DNA of 64,000 nucleotides from contig NZ_JBLWWF010000013.1 in the NCBI RefSeq assembly GCF_048268085.1, positions 66,016 through 130,015 of the forward strand. Direction: 5' to 3'. The first letter of the stretch is position 1. Every line of letters starts with the position of its first letter. Below are positions 9,068 to 18,508 of the stretch, piece by piece. This DNA comes from Neptunicella sp048268085. Its GTDB lineage: Bacteria > Pseudomonadota > Gammaproteobacteria > Enterobacterales > Alteromonadaceae. The notes beneath the pieces were generated by a model, which was not told where the DNA came from, ran no database searches, and saw nothing but the letters and a program-made list of their open reading frames with translations. A program made the position numbers and the translations under genes.

Positions 9068-11959
9068 TTAGAACTTGCCACTGATCCCAACGTTATAAGT
9101 TGCTCCTGGGAAATAGGCGCGGAACGTTTGGCTATCATTTTCCAAATAGGTCGAAATTGGCTCATTAGTTAGATTGTATGCATCAAAACTAACGGTTAAG
9201 TCGTAATCGGTTGCTACCGGCAAGACATAGCTCGCTGATATATCTACCTGGCTGCGATCGCGAGAGAACAAAGGCGTTCCCCAAATATCACCACTATCTG
9301 CACCATCCTGATGGTAGTATGTGATGCGCGTCTGGAAGGCATCATTTTCATAATAAACCGTCAAGTTGTGAGAATCGGAAATACCGGTAATTTGCGTGCC
9401 TTCATCTGCATCCTGACTGATTTTATTAGCACTGGCATTAAAACCTAAACCAGGCACAATAAAATCAAGTGGCTGCACCCAAATCGCTTCGATACCAGTC
9501 AGTTTAACCATTCCTTTGATATTAACCGCCGCACTCACGTTAGTAATACACTGGTCAGAATTAACCCCACCGCAGTTGGCTAACTGTTCTTCCTGAATGG
9601 AGCTCAAATCAGTAATATCCACGCCCCAATCAACCAAATCGGCAAATTGTACTAACGTACTTTCAGTGCGGGTAAAGCCAACAATATCTTTTTGATAGAA
9701 GTTTAAGCCCACATAACCCAAGTCACTGAAGTAATATTCTCCACCAAAATCAAAGTTAGTTGCTTCGAATGGCGCCAATGCTGGGTTACCGGTATCAATG
9801 GTTTCAATACCGGCCGAAGTCCAGTTAGTATTGGGATACATTTTGGATGGATTAGCACGGGTTAAGCTGCGCGAGGCACTGGCTCGAAGTTTTACATCAT
9901 CAGTCACATCATAAACGGCACTGAATGAGGGTAATAACCGGCTATAATCGGTACTGGCTGAACCATTTAACGTAGAAATGTCCTGCTGGGTATCCACATA
10001 ACGTAAACCACTATTGGTGCGTAATGTACGACCGACAATTTCGGTTTCGGTATTTATTTCAAAGTATACCGCCGTGACTTTTTCAACAATATTACCGACA
10101 CTGCCACCAAACTGGTTACCGGTGCTCGGCTCTGGCTCGAATCCATCATAGTTAATATCGTTTTTGAACTTGTCCCAGTCCAGTCCCACTATGCCATTTA
10201 AGCCTTGATAACCATCGATATTCTTACCCAAATCAGTTACTTTGGCATCGACTAAATACTGACCAAAGTTGCTCGCGATATTGGGTTGGTTAGCCAGAAT
10301 ATAGTCGCCATATCCGGTACCGCTATAACCTTGTGAGTTAGACTCCATTTTGTCTGACGCAAAACCAAACAGAATACCGTTGCGGGTTGGATCAGCACCC
10401 CAGGCGAAATCAGCATGCAAACCGGTGGTCTTATTCTGACGTGAGCCACGAGCAAAGCGTAAATCCATAGACTGCACATCGCCTTCCGCACCCGGACCGG
10501 CAACCAGACTCCAGTCGTTTGACGCTGTGCTCAGATCACCACTGAAATCCATAGTAGGTACAATGCTGCCATTATCGTAGGCAAAATTAACCGTACCCTG
10601 CGGGCCAAAATACAGAACATAAGGTTCGTTACGATCAAAATCGGATTCAGTGCGACTGGCAGAAATGTCCACTTTAAAATCATCTGACACATACCAGCTA
10701 AAGCTGGGCATAATGCTTAAAAATGACAATTCTTCGTCATATTGACGTGTGCCCACCCAAGGGCGTGCACCATAAAAAGTACCGCTCACAATACGCTCAC
10801 CGTCACCGCGATCAACAGTCTGAATATTTTCCGGCAACCAGGCCAAATCATATTGCAGATAATTGTTACGATAGATCAGCATTGCTTCGGTACGCTCTGC
10901 TTTATAGTCGGAATCGGCTTTAATCACATCCAACGCCAAATCCATATCTTCGTTTGGCTTGTATTCGAAAGACAACAAGGCTGATACCGAGTCTTTGGTA
11001 CCGCCCATGGTCATCATGCGAGCAATACGCGGCATGCCCATATTATCCAGTTGTGCGTCTGACAATCCCGACACCTGATTAATATCCAGCATATCACCGG
11101 CATTTACCCCGGAATGCGAAGCGGCGTAATCGGCCGTGGCGATATTGGTATACTGGAAGTTGTTCCAGCCGGTACTCCCGGCAACACAACCTGCGGTGCC
11201 TTCTGTCCATTCTGCCACGCAGCCATTCTGGAAGTTGGCATCTTGTTCAAAGCCATCAACACGGGTTTTAGCCTGCTTACCCACAATAGTAAACAAGGCA
11301 CCAAATTTGTCATTGGAATAACTGTAAGTAAAGGCCGCTTTGGGGCTCACATCACCCTGAGTTTCTTTATAAGCGCCATCTAACGAGAAACGAACATGCT
11401 GTCCTTCGCCCATTTCAGAAGCACGCGCAGTACGCATATTAACGTAACCTGACACCCCACCTTCAATCTGGTTAGCGGTAGCGGTTTTGGCTACGGACAA
11501 GCTGCTAAACAACTCGGTCGGAAACAGATCCAAATCCACTTGACGATCACTGTTACCCGCATCCAAACTGCCGGTAGACGCAACTGACATGGAATTACCG
11601 TTTAATACGATCTTAGTAAAGCCCGGGCCTAATCCCCGTACCGAAATTTGCTGACCTTCACCACTAACTTCACGGTTAATTTTAACCCCCGGAATTCGTG
11701 CTAGCGATTCGGCCAAGTTCAAACTCGGCATCTTACCGATATCATCGGCAAACACTTCATCACTGAAGCCATTGGAATCACGCTTGGCGTTAGTTGAGTT
11801 TAACAAACTGCCACGATAGCCCTTAACCTCGATTACCTCTTCAGGATCACCATTGCTATTAGTTTGCGGAGTTTCTTGCGCCACAGCACTGGCTGCCGCA
11901 ATACTTAAAAGAAGAAGGCCTTTTTTACTCAACTTAAAAGGGATTGTCTTTTTCATCAT
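9068..11959 (-). CDS. TonB-dependent outer-membrane receptor
   Basis: 963 residues. A signal peptide (GLLLLSIAAASAVAQ) is followed by a TonB-box-like EEVIEVKGY. The plug domain (about residues 55-180) contains FADDIGKMPSLNLAESLARIPGV and ISVRGLGPGFTKIVLNGN, typical of the Caulobacter/Alteromonas carbohydrate-type receptors. The beta-barrel follows and ends in the aromatic terminal strand YNVGISGKF. It imports a bulky substrate across the outer membrane using TonB energy, probably an oligosaccharide given the family and the neighbouring GntR and beta-helix genes, but the substrate is not shown by sequence. The ATG pair follows AGGTG. Confidence 0.9.
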   Translation of the reverse strand: MMKKTIPFKLSKKGLLLLSIAAASAVAQETPQTNSNGDPEEVIEVKGYRGSLLNSTNAKRDSNGFSDEVFADDIGKMPSLNLAESLARIPGVKINREVSGEGQQISVRGLGPGFTKIVLNGNSMSVASTGSLDAGNSDRQVDLDLFPTELFSSLSVAKTATANQIEGGVSGYVNMRTARASEMGEGQHVRFSLDGAYKETQGDVSPKAAFTYSYSNDKFGALFTIVGKQAKTRVDGFEQDANFQNGCVAEWTEGTAGCVAGSTGWNNFQYTNIATADYAASHSGVNAGDMLDINQVSGLSDAQLDNMGMPRIARMMTMGGTKDSVSALLSFEYKPNEDMDLALDVIKADSDYKAERTEAMLIYRNNYLQYDLAWLPENIQTVDRGDGERIVSGTFYGARPWVGTRQYDEELSFLSIMPSFSWYVSDDFKVDISASRTESDFDRNEPYVLYFGPQGTVNFAYDNGSIVPTMDFSGDLSTASNDWSLVAGPGAEGDVQSMDLRFARGSRQNKTTGLHADFAWGADPTRNGILFGFASDKMESNSQGYSGTGYGDYILANQPNIASNFGQYLVDAKVTDLGKNIDGYQGLNGIVGLDWDKFKNDINYDGFEPEPSTGNQFGGSVGNIVEKVTAVYFEINTETEIVGRTLRTNSGLRYVDTQQDISTLNGSASTDYSRLLPSFSAVYDVTDDVKLRASASRSLTRANPSKMYPNTNWTSAGIETIDTGNPALAPFEATNFDFGGEYYFSDLGYVGLNFYQKDIVGFTRTESTLVQFADLVDWGVDITDLSSIQEEQLANCGGVNSDQCITNVSAAVNIKGMVKLTGIEAIWVQPLDFIVPGLGFNASANKISQDADEGTQITGISDSHNLTVYYENDAFQTRITYYHQDGADSGDIWGTPLFSRDRSQVDISASYVLPVATDYDLTVSFDAYNLTNEPISTYLENDSQTFRAYFPGATYNVGISGKF

Positions 11960-12052
11960 TCACCTATTCGTTCTCAATAATATGATTGTGAGGAGTTGCC
12001 ACTTGTATCAACGATAAATCGGAAAAAAGCGTTAATTAATTGCCATCAACTA

Positions 12053-12066
12053 ACTTGTATACAAGT
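12053..12066. promoter_or_regulatory. Perfect 14-bp palindrome, candidate GntR/FCD operator
   Basis: ACTTGTATACAAGT is a perfect palindrome 94 bases upstream of the TonB receptor start. The half-site ACTTGTAT recurs at 12001-12008. FCD-type GntR regulators bind palindromes of this style (TTGT..ACAA with a central TA). The regulator at 8258-8998 is the obvious candidate; this is inference. Confidence 0.5.
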
Positions 12067-12215
12067 ATTCCGGAAAGGTATCTGATCAAATTAGAAATAT
12101 CTACGAGAATGTAATCCGATTGTTTCTTTTGCCCTTACGTTAATTAACAATTCACCAACACAACTAACAAAACGTTGTCATTAGCACCGTTAATGAAGCA
12201 TTTTGGAATGCGAAA

Positions 12216-15200
12216 TAAATTATCCCCGTGAGTACGGGGAACACTCTTTTTGGTTTTTTGGTGGTTGTGAGGCTGACGGTTCATCCCCGTGAGTACGGGG
12301 AACACAGCTTCCAGACGGAATGCCGGATGACTCATTGCGGTTCATCCCCGTGAGTACGGGGAACACTAATAACGTTAAAATTACTACCACATGCCACGCG
12401 GTTCATCCCCGTGAGTACGGGGAACACATTAATAGTACCAAAATGCTATAATTATTACTCGGTTCATCCCCGTGAGTACGGGGAACACTTGAAACCAGCG
12501 CCGATCCTGTCGTCAAAGTGCGGTTCATCCCCGTGAGTACGGGGAACACGAAATACACCACATTGTTTCGATCCAAATGACCGGTTCATCCCCGTGAGTA
12601 CGGGGAACACAAATAATCGTTCTAGTGTTGGTGACGAAGGCGCGGTTCATCCCCGTGAGTACGGGGAACACAACATGGCGCAGATGTGTTTTTTGTGTTG
12701 TGGCGGTTCATCCCCGTGAGTACGGGGAACACGGCAACTATGTTGTGTGTTTGGGTGGTTTTTACGGTTCATCCCCGTGAGTACGGGGAACACACCGTTA
12801 ACAATACGCACGACATTAAATTGCGCGGTTCATCCCCGTGAGTACGGGGAACACCAGATTAAAACTGGACAGCACAAAACTGGGCGCGGTTCATCCCCGT
12901 GAGTACGGGGAACACGCATACCAATCGTTTCCTCCATGCAGAAAAACCGGTTCATCCCCGTGAGTACGGGGAACACCGGTTACTTGCGTTAGTCAACTCC
13001 TGATACATCGGTTCATCCCCGTGAGTACGGGGAACACAATCGCAATCCCCGCAGAAAAGAAAATATTGTCGGTTCATCCCCGTGAGTACGGGGAACACAA
13101 AGTATTTAAACGGAATGGGATGCCTAATGGCGGTTCATCCCCGTGAGTACGGGGAACACGAATGGGATGTGGCGGTCGTCTGGCTGGATTTCGGTTCATC
13201 CCCGTGAGTACGGGGAACACTGACGAGGCCATCAATCAGCGTTAAATCCCCGCGGTTCATCCCCGTGAGTACGGGGAACACTCCGGCTCCATTTTTGTAT
13301 AATCAAAATCATCCGGTTCATCCCCGTGAGTACGGGGAACACTAGCCGCAGCCGCGTAATGCACATAACCTGTTCGGTTCATCCCCGTGAGTACGGGGAA
13401 CACTTTATCTTTGCGAGTTGAGAGTCCCGCGCGGACGGTTCATCCCCGTGAGTACGGGGAACACACAACCGAGCGCGAGCCACCAGTTTGAAAGTGCGGT
13501 TCATCCCCGTGAGTACGGGGAACACTTGCTGGCCGGTGAAGATGTACCGGTAAACAGCGGTTCATCCCCGTGAGTACGGGGAACACCTGCACATACATTA
13601 CCAGGTTAATACAATGGCCGGTTCATCCCCGTGAGTACGGGGAACACTTTATATCGTTATTAAAATAACCGGCAACCTTCGGTTCATCCCCGTGAGTACG
13701 GGGAACACGCTCTTTGGTTGAAAACCGCATCACTGGACTACGGTTCATCCCCGTGAGTACGGGGAACACCTACTCTAGTACGGATTTCGTACTTTTATAA
13801 CCGGTTCATCCCCGTGAGTACGGGGAACACGATTAACTCCCACGCGAAATTCACCGAGTATTCGGTTCATCCCCGTGAGTACGGGGAACACTTCAACATA
13901 TTTTCCAGTCTCAGCGGATCTGACGGTTCATCCCCGTGAGTACGGGGAACACCGTTGTTACCCTCAGCAAAGATGTCATTAGACCGGTTCATCCCCGTGA
14001 GTACGGGGAACACCAAGCCATGCATTGACGTGCAAAATTAACTAACGGTTCATCCCCGTGAGTACGGGGAACACCCACATAGATTGCCCCTTATGTTATG
14101 CGGCTACGGTTCATCCCCGTGAGTACGGGGAACACCTAAATTAGTTGTACTCTGGTTGTTTGCTGTGCGGTTCATCCCCGTGAGTACGGGGAACACAGAT
14201 TGTCACTGTATCGTCATAATCCCCGTTGCGGTTCATCCCCGTGAGTACGGGGAACACTGCAGCGTTCCCGCGTGGTCTTGTCGAGTCTACGGTTCATCCC
14301 CGTGAGTACGGGGAACACGTGTCGTTCCTCATTTCGGGCAGAAAAACCCCGCGGTTCATCCCCGTGAGTACGGGGAACACTTTTAGCTAAGTGAAATCAC
14401 TAACGACGTGATCGGTTCATCCCCGTGAGTACGGGGAACACATTTGACTATATATTTGAAACTGATGCGGGAACGGTTCATCCCCGTGAGTACGGGGAAC
14501 ACAGGCGTTATGCGGTTTTGACAAATTGGCAAAGCGGTTCATCCCCGTGAGTACGGGGAACACTTTTTGTTGTATTTTCATGTTTTCAATTTCCGCGGTT
14601 CATCCCCGTGAGTACGGGGAACACCCGTTGCGCTTGCGTAGGGATGATGAAAAGAACGGTTCATCCCCGTGAGTACGGGGAACACCGGTTATTATGCATT
14701 ACGTTAAAGTCCTGCTTCGGTTCATCCCCGTGAGTACGGGGAACACGGCAAGAAATTACCCACCCAATTGCAAACTGCCGGTTCATCCCCGTGAGTACGG
14801 GGAACACTCGGGCAGATGTTTTAACAATCCGCTCTATTTCGGTTCATCCCCGTGAGTACGGGGAACACCAAGTAGTCAATGGAGCCATCGCCATATTCAG
14901 CGGTTCATCCCCGTGAGTACGGGGAACACTCCCAACAGAAACTCCTGTTTTTATATTCATTCGGTTCATCCCCGTGAGTACGGGGAACACGTTATAAATC
15001 ATTATCTAGTGGCAATACTTGGCGGTTCATCCCCGTGAGTACGGGGAACACTTAGTTTCCATCGTTGACACTCCCATATTGCACGGTTCATCCCCGTGAG
15101 TACGGGGAACACGGAACAGCGTGAAAAAGTTCCTGCGAAATTGCCGGTTCATCCCCGTGAGTACGGGGAACACATCCTCGCTACAGTAAAGCGTATATGC

Positions 15201-15844
15201 CATCACGGTTCATCCCCGTGAGTACGGGGAACACCTAAACAGAAAATCAACAAGTTTTTCTACTATCGGTTCATCCCCGTGAGTACGGGGAACACTTCGG
15301 AGCAATGCTTTCTTGCCGGACTTGTTCAGGTTCATCCCCGTGAGTACGGGGAACACAACCACCGCGCGGCTGATGGTATGCATTGCGCCGGTTCATCCCC
15401 GTGAGTACGGGGAACACGTAGGCTCATGGTGATGGCTCCGGTTATTTGACGGTTCATCCCCGTGAGTACGGGGAACACTTGCGCGCGACGCCTGTGGTGC
15501 AGCCCATGACCGGTTCATCCCCGTGAGTACGGGGAACACGGCTGATCGATAGGCTGATCAATTTCTATCGGCGGTTCATCCCCGTGAGTACGGGGAACAC
15601 TTCAATAAACTGAAATTCACCTTCGAAACCATCGGTTCATCCCCGTGAGTACGGGGAACACTGGAAAAAATCACTGGAATACCTCGCTATGAACGGTTCA
15701 TCCCCGTGAGTACGGGGAACACGCCGTCTGCCCTGGCTGCGCGTATTTCTTTGGCGGTTCATCCCCGTGAGTACGGGGAACACTTAGCCAAAGCCGTGCA
15801 GCAAAACCAAACCGACGGTTCATCCCCGTGAGTACGGGGAACAC
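12216..15844 (-). CRISPR. Type I-E CRISPR array, 60 repeats and 59 spacers
   Basis: A 29-bp repeat recurs every 61 bp. In crRNA sense (minus strand) it begins GTGTTCCCCG and ends GGATGAACCG, with CCCCGTAC/GTACGGGG forming the hairpin stem typical of I-E. Fifty-eight spacers are 32 nt; one (14319-14351) is 33 nt. The repeat farthest from the leader (12216-12244) is degenerate at 5 of its outer 6 bases, as expected for the old end. The repeat at 15328-15356 differs only in its last crRNA-sense base. All others look identical. Transcription runs from the leader at 15845 toward lower coordinates, so the newest spacer is 15784-15815. Confidence 0.99.
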
Positions 15845-15939
15845 TCTAAAAGTATAGTACTGATTTATAAGACTAAATTTTAGACTTATAAACCTACCAA
15901 CTTTTATTGATAACTTCCAAATTATTAAAGATCTATTTC
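15845..15939 (-). promoter_or_regulatory. CRISPR leader
   Basis: A 95-bp AT-rich stretch lies between the cas2 stop and the first intact repeat, the position of I-E leaders. It should hold the pre-crRNA promoter and the IHF/Cas1-Cas2 integration signals. It contains a near-perfect 14-bp inverted repeat (15864-15877 with 15879-15892, one mismatch) 20-48 bp from the leader-repeat junction. An IHF-like TATCAA lies nearby with imperfect spacing to TTG. Confidence 0.85.
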
Positions 15940-16233
15940 TTAACTTTTTTCTATCGGTAAAAAACGTACTAATCGCAGTCCATCAAAATCAATTGGCATT
16001 CGCCGATTTTCACCTAGAGTAATAAAGTCAAAGCCAGACTCGGTATTGGTTGCCCATGCCATTACAACATTGCCCTGTTCGGCCATTTCAGTTATTTGTT
16101 GCCAAATCATCTCACGAATTTTACGACTCACGTCACCAACATACACTCCAGCCCTGATTTCCAATAACCATACTGCCAGACGGCCTCGTAATCTTGGCGG
16201 AACCGTTTCAGTGACAATCATGCACATACTCAT
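15940..16233 (-). CDS. cas2: CRISPR-associated Cas2e (type I-E)
   Basis: 97 residues. The N-terminus MIVTETVPPRLRGRLAVWLLEI followed by GVYVGDVSRKIRE matches the E. coli-type Cas2 (CasE-linked subfamily). Cas2 is the central dimer of the Cas1-Cas2 integrase that inserts new spacers; its residual nuclease site is not needed for that. It directly follows cas1 with no gap and is the last gene before the leader, the standard I-E arrangement. Confidence 0.95.
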   Translation of the reverse strand: MSMCMIVTETVPPRLRGRLAVWLLEIRAGVYVGDVSRKIREMIWQQITEMAEQGNVVMAWATNTESGFDFITLGENRRMPIDFDGLRLVRFLPIEKS

Positions 16234-17151
16234 TTATTTACTCCGATGACCTTGTTCACCAATGGATTCAGGTTCAGGAATGGCGGGTGGTTGCGCATCG
16301 GGATAAGCTTCTGGTGGTTTAATTTCACCTGCAGCCAGGATTTCTTCTATTAAAGGAATAAGTCTTTTCAAGGTTTTATCAGTTCTAAATAATTCACGGC
16401 AAGCCAACCTTACCTCTCTATCGGGTTGTAGTGGCCGCTTAGACGCGATGCGAAACGCCGCTGGGATGACAGTGTCAAACTTAATAATATCGGCAATATC
16501 GTAAACAAAGCTTAGTGGCTTACCCGTGTGCAGATAACCAATGGCTGGGGCGTATCCTGCAGCTAAAATAGCGGCCTCAGTAACACCATATAAACAGGAG
16601 GTTGCAGCACTGATGCATTTGTTGGCTATATCTCCCTTATCCCAGTCTTTGGGATCATAACGCCGCCCTTTCCAATCAATATTGTATTGCTTAGCTAATA
16701 GTTGATAAGTTTTACGTACCCGCGCCCCTTCTATACCTCTTAATTGATCAACACTTCGCCGCTGTGGAGCTTCTTCGCCAAAACGTAGCTCAAACATTTT
16801 ACGCACGACTTTAAGGCGAAGGTTTTCATCCAAGGCCAATTTAGCTTGATACAAGAGCTTATCCGATCGGGCACCACCGGGTTGACCTGCTGCATAAAAT
16901 CGTACACCGCCCTCACCTACCCAAGTAATGAGAGTCCCCACCTGAGATGCCAGTTTAATCGCGGCATGGGATATACGAGTTCCGGGCTCAAGCATTAAAC
17001 AGGTTACCGAGCCGACTGGAATATGCATACGTTCGCCATTTTTATCGATAACAACAAAGGCACCATCTTTGACATCAATCTTCCCCATACCGATAAAAAT
17101 CATTGAGTTGCGGTCTTTAATCGGTATAGGTTTAAGTGGGATAAATGACAT
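16234..17151 (-). CDS. cas1: CRISPR-associated Cas1 integrase (type I-E)
   Basis: 305 residues. The metal-binding catalytic set is intact and falls at the same numbers as in E. coli: E141 (RGIEGARV), H208 (GYLHTGK), D218 and D221 (VYDIADIIKFD). It catalyses the two transesterifications that integrate a prespacer at the leader-proximal repeat. A strong AAAGGAG lies just before the ATG and 16 bases separate it from the toxin gene upstream. Its transcript may therefore start at the toxin-antitoxin promoter near 17790-17818 as well as at the main cas promoter. Its proline-rich C-terminus is slightly extended. Confidence 0.97.
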   Translation of the reverse strand: MSFIPLKPIPIKDRNSMIFIGMGKIDVKDGAFVVIDKNGERMHIPVGSVTCLMLEPGTRISHAAIKLASQVGTLITWVGEGGVRFYAAGQPGGARSDKLLYQAKLALDENLRLKVVRKMFELRFGEEAPQRRSVDQLRGIEGARVRKTYQLLAKQYNIDWKGRRYDPKDWDKGDIANKCISAATSCLYGVTEAAILAAGYAPAIGYLHTGKPLSFVYDIADIIKFDTVIPAAFRIASKRPLQPDREVRLACRELFRTDKTLKRLIPLIEEILAAGEIKPPEAYPDAQPPAIPEPESIGEQGHRSK

Positions 17152-17167
17152 TCCATGTCTCCTTTGA

Positions 17168-17494
17168 CTACTGGTTTAACAACCTTCTTTGCAATATAGC
17201 TCGCACATTGCGCCGCTGGTCTAACACCGCATGAATATAAATTATCTTATCTTTAATTTGATAAATAATACGAAAGGGCTGAACCACAAGTTGACGATAA
17301 GACGACGCCTGAGTACTCAGTAGTTCTTTAGGAAAACTACCTCGTTCGGGGTTATCTGCTAATGAATTAACTGCCATTTGTAGTTTATTAATGAAAGTAT
17401 CAGCAAAACTGCTGGACACCTGTACTAGATAATAATCATAAATCTGTATTAAATCAGCGCTGGCAGGCTGTGAAAAACGGATGTTAAAACTCAT
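17168..17494 (-). CDS. RelE/ParE superfamily toxin
   Basis: 108 residues. IRFSQPASADLIQIYDYYLVQ at the N-terminus, a central NPERGSFP and the C-terminal YRQLVVQPFRIIYQIKDKIIYIHAVLDQRRNV are the standard RelE/ParE layout. The PFRIIYQIKDKIIYIHAV strand pair is especially characteristic. Family members either cleave mRNA in the ribosome (RelE) or poison gyrase (ParE); the ParE-like RRN ending leans to the latter, without proof. It overlaps the antitoxin by 4 bases. Its position between cas6e and cas1 is unusual for a type I-E operon. Confidence 0.9.
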   Translation of the reverse strand: MSFNIRFSQPASADLIQIYDYYLVQVSSSFADTFINKLQMAVNSLADNPERGSFPKELLSTQASSYRQLVVQPFRIIYQIKDKIIYIHAVLDQRRNVRAILQRRLLNQ

Positions 17495-17766
17495 TTCAGC
17501 CCGCTACGTTGGCGCAGCATGTCAAAGGCCTCATCAGCTGACATTGTTTTTCCCTCAGTTATAGCCTTCTCACTTTGTGCAATCATTTTTAACATAGCCA
17601 AGGTTTCCTGAGTTTGTTCATATTCACGCACCGATTGCACCACCATTGCAGGCTCGCCATTTTGGGTGATCACATAATGCTCGCCGTCTTCTTTCAGCTC
17701 CGATGCTATTTTGGCCGCATTCGCCTTAAGATAACTAATAGGTTTGGTATGGGTTAATAAGCTCAT
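17491..17766 (-). CDS. Phd/YefM family antitoxin
   Basis: 91 residues from the ATG at 17766; an upstream in-frame TTG is less likely. KPISYLKANAAKIASEL, then YVITQNGEPAMVVQSVREYEQ, is the Phd/YefM DNA-binding and dimerisation domain. The C-terminal tail (AITEGKTMSADEAFDMLRQR) is the toxin-neutralising region. It lies first in the toxin-antitoxin pair, as usual for the family. An 11-bp perfect inverted repeat at 17790-17818, directly upstream, is a likely autoregulatory operator. The pair sits in the cas operon in the same orientation. Confidence 0.92.
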   Translation of the reverse strand: MSLLTHTKPISYLKANAAKIASELKEDGEHYVITQNGEPAMVVQSVREYEQTQETLAMLKMIAQSEKAITEGKTMSADEAFDMLRQRSGLK

Positions 17767-17789
17767 CGTCAATTCCAATGGTTAATCAT

Positions 17790-17818
17790 AAGACCAAATA
17801 TAAACCGTATTTGGTCTT
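17790..17818 (-). promoter_or_regulatory. Inverted-repeat operator and promoter of the toxin-antitoxin pair
   Basis: Perfect 11-bp arms AAGACCAAATA (17790-17800) and TATTTGGTCTT (17808-17818) flank 7 bases, beginning 24 bases upstream of the antitoxin ATG. On the minus strand TTAGCA, a 17-base gap and TTATAT overlap these arms, a plausible sigma-70 promoter that bound antitoxin would block. Confidence 0.65.
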
Positions 17819-17831
17819 GATGCTAATGCAT

Positions 17832-18506
17832 TTATATAAGACGGATTAACATTAGACCGCAGCCCATACTTTTTGCCCGCCCAAACCCTGCGCACATTTG
17901 GTCGATAAACTTTTGAGGGTCAACGACAGTTAGTAACCCTTGAAAATCAACCGATGAGAATTGCACCTGATGGCCTGAGGCCTTAGACGACTTGCGCTGA
18001 TCATAACGCTCTACCTCTGGTATTGCATCCAATTGAAAACCCCAATTATCAAGACGCTTATTATCTGTAATCCAGTCAATAGCGGCTTGATTCATTACAT
18101 CATTCAGTTGTGCTTTATCCACCGACTTGTTGCCTTTAAACTGATATTTGGCATGCATTAACACATCATGCCGTTTGCCTTTTCCGGAAGAGTCTTTACT
18201 GTAAATAGTAGGATTAACCCGCAACTTAAACGCTAACCGCTTGCCCGTTTGTAATACCGGTGAAAATGGTTTGCTTTGAACGTTAAAAACACCACCATTA
18301 GCTTGAGGTTCCACTGCCGACAATACAAAAAATTCCGGCAATCCATTTATGCCAATCTCTTCACGAAACAGAAAGTCTCGCTTTGCTTGTTCAGTAAACA
18401 ATTGCCATATCAATTGATGGGAAGCATACGCGCCTGAACTTTTAATATTCAGTAATGTTCTGGCGCTTTGCTCTGAAGGCCAGAGTGTTATTTTTGATAA
18501 ATACAT
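17832..18506 (-). CDS. cas6e: Cas6e, crRNA-processing endoribonuclease of Cascade
   Basis: 224 residues. MYLSKITL at the N-terminus and SHQLIWQLF (His30) align with the E. coli CasE segment carrying its catalytic His20. RDFLFREE follows as in E. coli, and the C-terminal GRAKSMGCGLMLI is the glycine-rich RAMP loop. It cuts the pre-crRNA at the base of the repeat hairpin and stays bound to the crRNA 3' end. Two bases separate it from cas5e, and 65 bases and the antitoxin operator follow it. Confidence 0.96.
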   Translation of the reverse strand: MYLSKITLWPSEQSARTLLNIKSSGAYASHQLIWQLFTEQAKRDFLFREEIGINGLPEFFVLSAVEPQANGGVFNVQSKPFSPVLQTGKRLAFKLRVNPTIYSKDSSGKGKRHDVLMHAKYQFKGNKSVDKAQLNDVMNQAAIDWITDNKRLDNWGFQLDAIPEVERYDQRKSSKASGHQVQFSSVDFQGLLTVVDPQKFIDQMCAGFGRAKSMGCGLMLIRLI

Positions 18507-18508
18507 GA

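Noticed and set aside
12144..12335. Open frame of 63 codons on the minus strand
   Set aside because: Half of it lies in CRISPR repeats and spacers; coding is incidental.
12216..15844. Self-targeting spacers matching this window
   Set aside because: Spacers were compared only by eye with the window; no match was noticed, but a full search was not possible, so neither presence nor absence is claimed.
15845..15939. A canonical IHF site in the CRISPR leader
   Set aside because: TATCAA is present but the TTG follows at 6 rather than 4 bases; too weak to call.
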